Assembly (NCBI GenBank): GCA_903921725.1 | Contig: CAIXRA010000020.1 | Coordinates: 1-55,400, forward strand | Direction: 5' to 3' | Origin: an uncultured Lentisphaerota bacterium | GTDB lineage: Bacteria > Verrucomicrobiota > Lentisphaeria > Oligosphaerales > CAITYL01 | Length of the DNA stretch: 55,400 bases | Part shown: piece by piece, positions 8,737 through 15,826 of the stretch | Layout of the letters: each line of letters begins with the position of its first letter | How positions within the stretch are numbered: the stretch's first letter is position 1 | The notes under the pieces: model-generated | Databases searched by the model: none | The model's input: the letters and a program-made list of their open reading frames with translations, nothing else | What the model was told of the DNA's origin: nothing | Made by a program: the position numbers and the translations under genes

Positions 8737-9782
8737 GCACCCCCGCCACCCAATCCGCAGTGCTGGCGGCGGCGCCCAGGGAGGTGGGCATGCGCCTTGA
8801 CCTCTTCCTCGCCCGCCGTTTCCCCGGACGCTCGCGCGCCTTCTTCCAAGAACAGCTCAAGGCGGGCCGCGTCACGCTCAACGGCCGGCCGTGCCGCGCC
8901 TCGGACAAACTTCATCAGGACGACAGCCTCGCCGTGGAATGGCCGCAGGAGAAGCAGTTCGAGCTCAAGGCGGAGTCGATGGCGCTCGACATCCTGCATG
9001 AGGACGACGACATCCTGGTCATCAACAAGCCGGCCGGACTCGTCGTGCATCCCGCCAAGGGCAACTGGACCGGCACCCTCGTCCAGGGGCTGCTCGCCCA
9101 CGTCGGCGACGAGATGGCGGAGATGGTGGACGACGAGATGCGCCCCGGCATCGTCCACCGTCTCGACAAGGACACCAGCGGCGTGCTGGTCATCGCCAAA
9201 AACCCGAAGGCACTCTCCTTCCTGCAGCAGATGTTCCACGAACACACGGTGCAGAAGACCTACCTTGCCCTCGCCGCGGGATCCTTCACCGGACAGCAGC
9301 TGCTCCGCGACTCGCCGGCGGTCCTCATCTCCCGCGCCGCGGCGGACGCCGCACGGGCGGCGCGCGCGCCGAAACCGGGCGCCACGCCGTTCACGGTCAT
9401 CTCAAACCACCTCGGCCGGCACCCGCGCGACCGCAAGAAAATCGCCGTCGTCAGCGCGGCGGACGGCAAGTCCGCCATCACGCACTACCGCGTGCTCGCC
9501 GCCGGAGAAAAGGCATCGCTCCTCGAATTGCGCATCCTGACCGGGCGCACGCACCAGATCCGCGTCCATCTCGCGCATATCCGGCACCCGGTGCTCGGCG
9601 ACGGTGTGTACGGCGGACGGCAGGAGGGCATCCCCGTCCGCCCCGCACGCCAGATGCTGCACGCCTGGAAGCTCGCCATCACGCACCCCGGCACCGGGGC
9701 GGCGATTGCTTTCACCGCCCCGATTCCCGAGGATTTCCGCCAGGCGGCCGACGCGCTGGGTCTTGCCCTGCCCGCGGAATGA
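8733..9782 (+). CDS. RluA-family 23S rRNA pseudouridine synthase (RluD-like)
   Basis: A 349-residue RluA/RluD-type enzyme that isomerises uridine in structured RNA. An S4 RNA-binding domain covers about residues 18-70 (MRLDLFLARRFPGRSR...). The catalytic domain starts near 84 with ILHEDDDILVINKPAGLVVHP, and the catalytic aspartate is Asp145 in VHRLDKDTSG. Near the C-terminus LLELRILTGRTHQIRVHL is the usual RNA-binding signature. The start overlaps the lgt stop by ATGA and is preceded by GGGGGAG. The exact target uridine cannot be given; length and the S4 domain favour RluD over RluA. It converges with the MFS gene downstream. Confidence 0.9.
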   Translation: MSTPATQSAVLAAAPREVGMRLDLFLARRFPGRSRAFFQEQLKAGRVTLNGRPCRASDKLHQDDSLAVEWPQEKQFELKAESMALDILHEDDDILVINKPAGLVVHPAKGNWTGTLVQGLLAHVGDEMAEMVDDEMRPGIVHRLDKDTSGVLVIAKNPKALSFLQQMFHEHTVQKTYLALAAGSFTGQQLLRDSPAVLISRAAADAARAARAPKPGATPFTVISNHLGRHPRDRKKIAVVSAADGKSAITHYRVLAAGEKASLLELRILTGRTHQIRVHLAHIRHPVLGDGVYGGRQEGIPVRPARQMLHAWKLAITHPGTGAAIAFTAPIPEDFRQAADALGLALPAE

Positions 9783-9784
9783 CG

Positions 9785-9802
9785 GCGGCGGCGTTCCGCC
9801 GC
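9785..9802. terminator. GC-rich hairpin between convergent genes
   Basis: Immediately after the pseudouridine synthase stop a perfect 7-bp stem GCGGCGG/CCGCCGC with a CGTT loop lies in the 31-bp gap to the convergent MFS gene. It has no T-tract, so it is at best a weak or factor-assisted bidirectional terminator. Confidence 0.35.
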
Positions 9803-9813
9803 GCCGATGCATT

Positions 9814-11421
9814 TCATCCGGCGGTTCCGGCCGGCTTGCCTCCGCCTTGCGCCAGGCTCGCCTCCGCCAGCTCCGGCCCCCTGATAAACCAATGCCGGAA
9901 AACCAGCAGCCCGATCGGTGTCAGGACGGCCATGCCGCCGATCCAGATCCAGATCACTTGGTGGTGGGGATAATGCGCCAGGGCCTTGCCCGCCTCGTCG
10001 AGCGGCGTGTAGGTCTTGACCAGCCAGCCGGACATCGGGCCGACGAAAAACTTGGCCACGAAGAACGGCAGGATGGACAGCGCGATGTAGGTGCCCTCCT
10101 GCCCCTTGGGCGCGATTTCAGCCGTGAACTGCATCAGCCGCGGCGACCAGATGGCTTCACCGACCGTGAAGACGGCGATCATGATGATGAGCGGCCAGTA
10201 GGCGGGGGACGGCGCGTTCTGCTGCAGCGCGGCCATGTCGGGCGCCATGCGCAGGAGCTTCACAAAGATAAGTTCCCCGACCACCGTGTCGGTAAGACCG
10301 GCCAGGCAGGAGGCCGGAATCACCGCGATGAAACAGGCCAGGGAGGATACCGTCGCGCCGACAATCATCATCTTGTACGAGCTGACACGTTTGGTAAAAA
10401 AGGCCACCAGCGGCACCAGGAAAATGATTAGCACCGGATTCAACACCCCGAAAATAGAACCGATCCGGGCTCCCTCGCCCAGGACGCGGATGCCATACTT
10501 GGGGAACGTGTAGTGGAAATGGAAAAACACGAAACGGACAAAGAGCGTGACGGTCAGCATCCCCAGGAAAATCCAGAAATAACGGTGTGTGGCGGTCTTG
10601 GCAATCAGCGCCCCCGTGGCGCGGGCGGTTTTTCCGAGGGTTTCCAGCCAGGGGCCGGTGGGCTTGGGTGGATGGACCACCACGGTGCCGTCGGGCTTCA
10701 TCTCGACGCCGTCGCGGATGAAGAAGGAGACCAGCAGGCTGATGCAGGTCAGGCCAAATCCGAAGAGAAACACCATCTGATAGGTGGAGAAGTGGTGCCC
10801 CAGAAGCATCGTGCCGGCGTTTTCGTTGATGATTTTTCCGGCGGCGTCGCGCGCGGCGAACGCATCGCGGATCCAGTCGAAGAAGCCGCCGCCGATGGCA
10901 TACCCCACATTCATCAGGACGTAGAAAAGGCCGAAGCCGAGGGCGGCCCCCTCTTTGGTCGTGTAGCGCTTGATCGCCACCGAAATCAAGGAGGCGACCA
11001 CGCCAAACCCGATCCCCATCGGCAAAAACGCCAGCACAAAAGCCAGGTACGGATCGGTGACAAAGGCGAACATGAGCCGTGCGAAAATGAGGAAGCTGAT
11101 GGAGAATATCTGGATCTTGCGGATGCCCACCACGTCAATCAGCGACCCGGCCAGCATGCCCATGATGGAGAGAATGACCGACCAGACCGAGATGAACCAG
11201 CCGGCCTTGACGTCGCTGAGCCCGCAGTCCGCCGACAGCCAGAGGATCAGCGTCATGTTCATGGCGGCGTAACCGGTGTATTCCAGGATTTTGTACCCGA
11301 ACAGCAACCACATGTCGCGCGGCGATTGGCGCAGCCCTTTGGCGTAACTGCAGATGATGACGATCAGCGCCACCGCCCCCCCGGCAAGCAGCAGGTACAA
11401 GATCATGTCGGCTGGCGTCAT
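9814..11421 (-). CDS. MFS transporter
   Basis: A 535-residue polytopic membrane protein with about 12-14 hydrophobic segments, spread over the whole length. The segment SLIDVVGIRKIQ after the third helix fits the MFS A-motif loop, and the layout with a long central loop before a second half-bundle (around MKPDGTVVVHPPKPTGPW) is typical. The size and the long central loop resemble proton-coupled oligopeptide transporters or related carriers, but no POT signature was clear, so the substrate is unknown. The start MTPADMILYLLL has AGGAAG at good distance; 31 upstream codons are rejected as Arg/Pro-rich non-membrane sequence. It lies between lpxA and the convergent RluA gene. Confidence 0.8.
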   Translation of the reverse strand: MTPADMILYLLLAGGAVALIVIICSYAKGLRQSPRDMWLLFGYKILEYTGYAAMNMTLILWLSADCGLSDVKAGWFISVWSVILSIMGMLAGSLIDVVGIRKIQIFSISFLIFARLMFAFVTDPYLAFVLAFLPMGIGFGVVASLISVAIKRYTTKEGAALGFGLFYVLMNVGYAIGGGFFDWIRDAFAARDAAGKIINENAGTMLLGHHFSTYQMVFLFGFGLTCISLLVSFFIRDGVEMKPDGTVVVHPPKPTGPWLETLGKTARATGALIAKTATHRYFWIFLGMLTVTLFVRFVFFHFHYTFPKYGIRVLGEGARIGSIFGVLNPVLIIFLVPLVAFFTKRVSSYKMMIVGATVSSLACFIAVIPASCLAGLTDTVVGELIFVKLLRMAPDMAALQQNAPSPAYWPLIIMIAVFTVGEAIWSPRLMQFTAEIAPKGQEGTYIALSILPFFVAKFFVGPMSGWLVKTYTPLDEAGKALAHYPHHQVIWIWIGGMAVLTPIGLLVFRHWFIRGPELAEASLAQGGGKPAGTAG

Positions 11422-11589
11422 GGATGGTTTCTTCCTGGATGCGGATGCGCGGTTGCATGGCGGGCGGCGGGGCGGTGGACGGGAAACCGGGTCAGAAAAA
11501 AGACACCCGGGCACATCTGCGCAGGAACGGCTCCGTGTGACGGATGCCGGTCGTCCGCCCCAGGACGCCGCATGCGCGGCGGGAGCGGG

Positions 11590-12387
11590 TCATTCCCCGG
11601 CTTCCTTCCCCTCTCCAGTACCGGAGCCGGGAACGATTCCGCGCTTGGTCGCCTCGATGAACTCGATGAACGGCTTCACGGCCGGCGTCTCGCCGATGTC
11701 CTCCCGGATTTTGGCAAGGGCGGCGGGACGGTTCAGGCCGGAGAAGAAATAAATCTTGACCGCCTTCCGGATCTGGGCGCGCGCGGTGGTGTCGAACCCG
11801 TTCCGCCGCAGACCGATGGCATTGGGTCCGGCGACGCCGCCGAACTGGTACATGCAGTACGGGGGCACGTCCTGGCCGATGCCCGACTTGCCGCCGACGA
11901 TGGCAAAGGGACCGATCCGGCAGAACTGGTGGACGACGCAGGCGCCGCTGATGAACGCCTTCTCCCCGACCTCGACATGTCCGGCCAGCAGCGTGGCGTT
12001 GGCGATGATCGAGTTGTTGCCGAGCACGCAGTTGTGGCCGAGATGCGAGAAGGCCATCAGCAGCACGCCGTCGCCGACCACCGTGGAGGTACCGGGCATG
12101 GCGCCGCGATGCACGGTGACGTACTCGCGGATGATGCACGCCTTGCCGATGACGGTCGTGCAGCCCTCGCCGGTGTTGTGGAGATCCTGCGGCTCATCGC
12201 CGATGACCGCGCCGGTGTGGATCTTCGTGCCCGCGCCGATGGTGGTGCATCCCGTGAGGTGGACATGCGGGCCGATACGGACGCCGTCGCCCACCGTGAC
12301 CTCGCCGTCAATGACTGCATAGGGGCCGATCTCCACATCGGCGCCGATCTTCGCGCCGGGAGCAATGACCGCAGTTGGATGAATCAT
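11590..12387 (-). CDS. lpxA: Acyl-ACP:UDP-N-acetylglucosamine O-acyltransferase
   Basis: LpxA, 265 residues, first enzyme of lipid A biosynthesis, acylating UDP-GlcNAc at O-3. The N-terminal two thirds are left-handed beta-helix hexapeptide repeats beginning MIHPTAVIAPGAKIGADVEIG. The catalytic region is MAFSHLGHNCVLG, which supplies the conserved histidines, and IREYVTVHRG matches the substrate-binding part. The C-terminus (AFRQIRKAVKIYFFSGLNRP-like) is the helical ACP-binding domain. Length is normal. It stands alone rather than in the usual lpxD-fabZ-lpxA-lpxB cluster. Its presence shows an LPS-type outer membrane. Confidence 0.95.
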   Translation of the reverse strand: MIHPTAVIAPGAKIGADVEIGPYAVIDGEVTVGDGVRIGPHVHLTGCTTIGAGTKIHTGAVIGDEPQDLHNTGEGCTTVIGKACIIREYVTVHRGAMPGTSTVVGDGVLLMAFSHLGHNCVLGNNSIIANATLLAGHVEVGEKAFISGACVVHQFCRIGPFAIVGGKSGIGQDVPPYCMYQFGGVAGPNAIGLRRNGFDTTARAQIRKAVKIYFFSGLNRPAALAKIREDIGETPAVKPFIEFIEATKRGIVPGSGTGEGKEAGE

Positions 12388-12781
12388 GATTCCGCCTTTT
12401 CTATTTTTCCACTGTCATGCGTTCCCAAAAAAGAACGGGTACGATAGCGCCCCGGAGCGGCAGCGTCAACGCCGGAACCGCCAAAAAATGAGGCTTGATG
12501 GGGCGGCCGGAGCCGCGCCATCCGTCACATTTCAACCCGAATTCCGCCGCGGCCCACTTGTTTGAGCTTGAATGAAGCCTCCAAGACCCAAATCATCCGA
12601 ACTCCCGCCGCCACGCAATCCCTGCCTTTTTCCGGGACATGTGAATAAACGAGCGGCATGCGGCGTTTCGGGGAATAGATTACCTCTCAGTGTTCCGCCA
12701 TGCGCATCCAACGGGAACGGCGGAACGGGGAGGCCGGCCGGCACTGATGTCCGGCGGGCAGGACCGAAATTCTGGCAACAC
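12388..12781. other. Divergent intergenic region lpxA / ECF sigma factor A
   Basis: A 394-bp stretch with no supported gene. The frame of the sigma factor stays open upstream to an ATG at 12572, but those 70 codons are Pro/Arg-rich and unlike a sigma factor N-terminus. No clear promoter pair, terminator or repeat was recognised. An autoregulated ECF promoter would be expected here. Confidence 0.4.
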
Positions 12782-13372
12782 ATGGCCGACACGATCCCAA
12801 CCGTCGAACAACTGCTGAACCGGGCCCGGGCGGGCGACCGGGACGCATTTGCCGCTCTTTTTGAACAGTACCGGCCGCTGCTACACAGGGTAGCCGGACG
12901 GCTGGTCGGACCGGATCACGCGGGGGACGCGGTGATGGAGAGCTGCATCAAGGCCTGGCAGTCGCTCCCGGTGTTCCAGGGCGAGGCCGCCCTGTCGCGC
13001 TGGTTCTGCCAGACCGTGCGCAATACCGCGCTGGATGAAATCCGGCGCCGGAACCGCCGCGGATTCGAGGCGCTGCCGGCGGATGACGAAACCCATTCGG
13101 AGATGGTCGAGGGAATCGAGGACAGCCGCACGCCGTCACCGGTGGAGAACGTGCAGCGCCGGGAACTGGGGGAATGCATCGGACGCGCCATGGCCAAGCT
13201 GAGCGAGGAACACCGGCAGACCATCCTCCTGCGCGAGGTGGACGGCCTGGACTACCGCGAGATTGCGGCGGCCACCGGCGTCTCCATGGGAACCGTGATG
13301 TCGCGCCTGTTCAACGCCCGGCTGCGGCTGCGGAAGATATTGAAAGAGGAAATGGCCCATGAAAACACCTGA
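12782..13372 (+). CDS. ECF-type RNA polymerase sigma factor (cluster A)
   Basis: A 196-residue sigma-70 family ECF factor with only regions 2 and 4. Region 2 is about residues 24-90 (FAALFEQYRPLLHRVAGRLVG, then ALSRWFCQTVRNTALDEIRRR), and region 4 about 130-185 (MAKLSEEHRQTILLREVDGLDYREIAAATGVSMGTVMSRLFNARL), including the helix-turn-helix. It opens a four-gene plus-strand cluster and overlaps the next gene by 14 bases, which is typical of an ECF/anti-sigma pair. The start MADTIPTVEQLL was preferred over upstream ATGs because homologous ECF factors begin here. The signal it responds to is unknown. Confidence 0.92.
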   Translation: MADTIPTVEQLLNRARAGDRDAFAALFEQYRPLLHRVAGRLVGPDHAGDAVMESCIKAWQSLPVFQGEAALSRWFCQTVRNTALDEIRRRNRRGFEALPADDETHSEMVEGIEDSRTPSPVENVQRRELGECIGRAMAKLSEEHRQTILLREVDGLDYREIAAATGVSMGTVMSRLFNARLRLRKILKEEMAHENT

Positions 13373-13760
13373 CATGAACGACATCCGCCGCGAACTCCGC
13401 ACGCGCTATGCCGCGCCGGAACCGCCGCCCGCCGCCGACTTCTGGGCGGAGGCCAACGCACGCCTGGACCTGGAACTGCAGGAGCGCATGCGCCGGGCAC
13501 GCCTGACACGGGCCCAGTTCCGTATGGTCTGGACCGCTACGGCGGCCGCCGCCGGTTTCATGTTCGTCCTCAGCCTGACCTGGCTCAATCCGAGGCCGGA
13601 TGCCGCGGTCGCGGGGCCCGCCCCCGCCGTTCAGTCGCTGGATGTGCGCGTCGGCCACCGGGGCGTCTTGATGCTCGAGGGGAACCGGCACAAAGGCACC
13701 GTGGTCTTCGTGTCCGGAATCCAGAATGATTCGGAACCCGTACCGGCAAGCGTGCACTGA
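13359..13760 (+). CDS. Single-pass membrane protein, possible anti-sigma factor
   Basis: A 133-residue protein that overlaps the end of the sigma factor gene. The N-terminal ~50 residues are charged and cytoplasmic-looking (MNDIRRELRTRYAAPEPPPAADFWAEANARLDLELQERM), one hydrophobic helix lies at about residues 54-74 (RMVWTATAAAAGFMFVLSLTW), and a short C-terminal domain would be periplasmic. That topology and position are those of an anti-sigma factor, but no zinc-finger H-x3-C-x2-C motif is present, so the assignment is positional inference. A second in-frame ATG five codons in is also possible. Confidence 0.72.
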   Translation: MKTPDMNDIRRELRTRYAAPEPPPAADFWAEANARLDLELQERMRRARLTRAQFRMVWTATAAAAGFMFVLSLTWLNPRPDAAVAGPAPAVQSLDVRVGHRGVLMLEGNRHKGTVVFVSGIQNDSEPVPASVH

Positions 13761-13776
13761 AGTGGGAGACTCCATC

Positions 13777-14238
13777 ATGAACATCTTCACCCGGACATCG
13801 CGCATGGCGGCCATCCTCGGCGGCGCCATCCTTCTCCTGACCCCCGCCTTCACCCTTCCGGCCGCCGCGCAGGCGGGCGGCGGGCAGGCGCCAATCATGG
13901 TGGCGGCGCGCCTCGTTGCGGCCTCCTCCACCGGCAACACCGTGTCCCCGGAACTGGCCGACGTGGTCCCCCTCCTCCAGGAAACCCTCCGATTCACCTC
14001 CTACCAGCTCGCCTGCGCCCGCCATTTCCCGCTTGGCGAACGCATCGTCAAGCTCGAAAAGGGGCTGACCCTCGGCATCAGCAAGGTCGAAAACAACGAA
14101 TGCACCGTCACCGTCAACCGCCAGGGGCGTCCGCTCGTCAGCATGCGGGTGCGGCTGGCACCCGGCCACCCCGTCGTGGTCGGCAGCATCCCGGACGCCG
14201 ACGGCAGCAGCCTTTTTGTCGTGCTCACCGCAAAGTGA
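13777..14238 (+). CDS. Secreted hypothetical protein
   Basis: About 153 residues with a clear signal peptide (MNIFTRTSRMAAILGGAILL... ending PAAAQA), then a small domain of alternating charged and hydrophobic residues. The mature part contains LAACARH-like and NNECTVTVNRQGRPLVSMRV stretches that suggest a beta-rich fold. No family was recognised. A GGGAGA Shine-Dalgarno supports the ATG at 13777; the frame is open upstream but overlaps the preceding gene. It is the third gene of ECF cluster A, so it is probably a periplasmic or surface output or sensor of that cluster. Confidence 0.75.
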   Translation: MNIFTRTSRMAAILGGAILLLTPAFTLPAAAQAGGGQAPIMVAARLVAASSTGNTVSPELADVVPLLQETLRFTSYQLACARHFPLGERIVKLEKGLTLGISKVENNECTVTVNRQGRPLVSMRVRLAPGHPVVVGSIPDADGSSLFVVLTAK

Positions 14239-14292
14239 CGGCGAGACGAGGCGCAAAAGTTTCAACAACATGAAATAAAAGGAGTTGCAATC

Positions 14293-15159
14293 ATGAAAAC
14301 GTCACGCCGAATCCTCCCGGCCACCCCGCTCCTGGCGCTGCTCGCCCTGCTGCCGGCCCTTCACCCTGCGGACGCTTCCGCTGGCGACAGGGAATGGGCC
14401 ACCGCCGGCAAAATCCTTACCGGCGTCGTGGCCGCCGACATCCTGCTCAACCACGCCGGCCCCGCCAACCGCCCGTATGGCCGGCAGACCTATTACGCGC
14501 CTCCAACGGTTTATGTCGCCGCGCCGTACTACGGCGGTCCCGCAGCCAGCTACCGCGAGTTCGCGCCGGTTCCGCCGCCGTTGACGGGCCAGCCGCAGCC
14601 CCAGCCGCAGGCGCTCCCCGCGCCGCAGCAGCCTCCCCTGCCCCAGGCAAAAGAACTGCGACTTGGTGCCGATGGCGCCTGCACGGTGGACGGAAGGTCG
14701 GTTGCGCCCGACGCGCTCAAGACCGCACTCGCCGGTCTTGACCGCCAGACGCCCGTAACCGTGGTTGCGGACCGCAGCCTGGCCTTCCAGCAGGTCGTAA
14801 CCGTTCTCGACACAGTGAAGGCTCTCGGTTTCCCCAACGTCGCACTGCTGGCCGCCGAACCGCAGGCGAAGGCCGCCGCCGCACCGGCTGCGCCGATGGC
14901 ACAGCAGCCACCCGCCCCCAAAACCGTCCGGATCGGCGCCGACGGCGCATGCTCCGTGGATGGGAAGGCGGTTCCGGCCGATGGACTCAAGGCCGCACTC
15001 GCCGGCACGGACGCCGCCACGCCCGTCATCGTCGAACCCGTCAAAGCCACCCCCTACCAGAGCGTGGTCGATGCGCTGGACGCGCTCCAGGCGGCGGGGC
15101 TGAAGAACCTGAGCGTCAGGGCCGCGCCCGAACCGACCACCGCGCCGGCGGGGAAATGA
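14293..15159 (+). CDS. Secreted protein with two tandem ExbD/TolR-like domains
   Basis: A 288-residue protein with a signal peptide (cleavage likely near ADASA, residue 30), a short glycine/tyrosine/proline-rich segment (about 40-118), and two copies of one domain at about 119-187 and 209-277. Both copies begin with a LGADGAC/IGADGAC strand, VDG turn, a helix (ALKTALAGLD, GLKAALAGTD), a TPVTVVAD-like strand, and a helix (VVTVLDTVKALG, VVDALDALQAAG), which is the pattern of the periplasmic domain of ExbD/TolR. Here the domain lacks the membrane helix used by ExbD with ExbB, so it is not a normal proton-driven energy transducer. The start has AAAGGAG upstream. It closes ECF cluster A. Confidence 0.82.
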   Translation: MKTSRRILPATPLLALLALLPALHPADASAGDREWATAGKILTGVVAADILLNHAGPANRPYGRQTYYAPPTVYVAAPYYGGPAASYREFAPVPPPLTGQPQPQPQALPAPQQPPLPQAKELRLGADGACTVDGRSVAPDALKTALAGLDRQTPVTVVADRSLAFQQVVTVLDTVKALGFPNVALLAAEPQAKAAAAPAAPMAQQPPAPKTVRIGADGACSVDGKAVPADGLKAALAGTDAATPVIVEPVKATPYQSVVDALDALQAAGLKNLSVRAAPEPTTAPAGK

Positions 15160-15266
15160 CACGGAAGAACGCCCGGTCAAAACCGGCGGGACGCCCGCGC
15201 TCCCGTCCCTCCAGCCCGTCCCTCCGGCCCGATTTGCGCGTTGAGCGCTGAGAGCTGAGCCTCCGT

Positions 15267-15417
15267 GGAGTAACGCGGCTCATTCCTGACCGCGTTGACC
15301 GTCTCCGCCGCAGGCATGCACCGCCGGCACACCAACACGATGCGGCGTTCCCATTCCCGACGCCATACCCACGAGCCGACACGCCAAAACGCGGGCAGGA
15401 ATGCGCCGCGTTACTCC
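15267..15417. repeat. Inverted repeat element with GGAGTAACGCGG arms
   Basis: Two 22-bp arms, 15267-15288 (beginning GGAGTAACGCGG) and 15396-15417 (ending CCGCGTTACTCC), are inverted copies with one mismatch, and the similarity continues about 6 bp inward with one further mismatch. The 107-bp interior is non-coding. The element fills the gap between the convergent ends of cluster A and the membrane gene at 15427. The layout suits a miniature mobile element or a folded intergenic repeat; no target-site duplication was identified. Confidence 0.75.
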
Positions 15418-15426
15418 AGCCCGGCT

Positions 15427-15822
15427 TCAGTATTTGGGAAGGACCGGCGGCAGCGGGCGCGATGAACCGGCGGATGCCTCCCGCACGGCAAGCCGTCGGC
15501 CGGCCATCCAGACGTCCAGCACGTTCATGGCCCACACCAGGGCGCAGAGAAACAGCCAGAAAAATGCTTCATGGCCGGCGCTGGTCGTGGCTTGCGAATC
15601 CCATGCACGGCCGGTGAACATGCAATAAAAGGCGCGGAAACATTTCAGCAGATACGCGCCGTTCACCCAGAAAAAACGCGCCGCCAGCGGCAGGAAGGCG
15701 GCGGCGTAGAAAACGCCGGCGAACCAGCGGCGCTGGTAGAGCTGCCCCGCGCCCGGCATCACCAGCGAGGAGAGGCCGAGCGCCATCCCCCGCTTCGAAA
15801 AACGCCGGCCGGTAATTCTCAT
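15427..15822 (-). CDS. Small integral membrane protein
   Basis: 131 residues with three or four hydrophobic segments: MALGLSSLVMPGAGQLY, GVFYAAAFLPLAARFFW, a middle segment, and FFWLFLCALVWAMNVLDVW. The opening pattern with PGAGQLYQRRW resembles the PG-G-Q-x-Y motif of small TM2/DUF5683-like membrane proteins. The ATG at 15820-15822 follows the protease stop by four bases, so the two genes are almost certainly translationally coupled. Fourteen extra codons upstream are rejected. Function is unknown. Confidence 0.78.
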   Translation of the reverse strand: MRITGRRFSKRGMALGLSSLVMPGAGQLYQRRWFAGVFYAAAFLPLAARFFWVNGAYLLKCFRAFYCMFTGRAWDSQATTSAGHEAFFWLFLCALVWAMNVLDVWMAGRRLAVREASAGSSRPLPPVLPKY

Positions 15823-15826
15823 GCCG

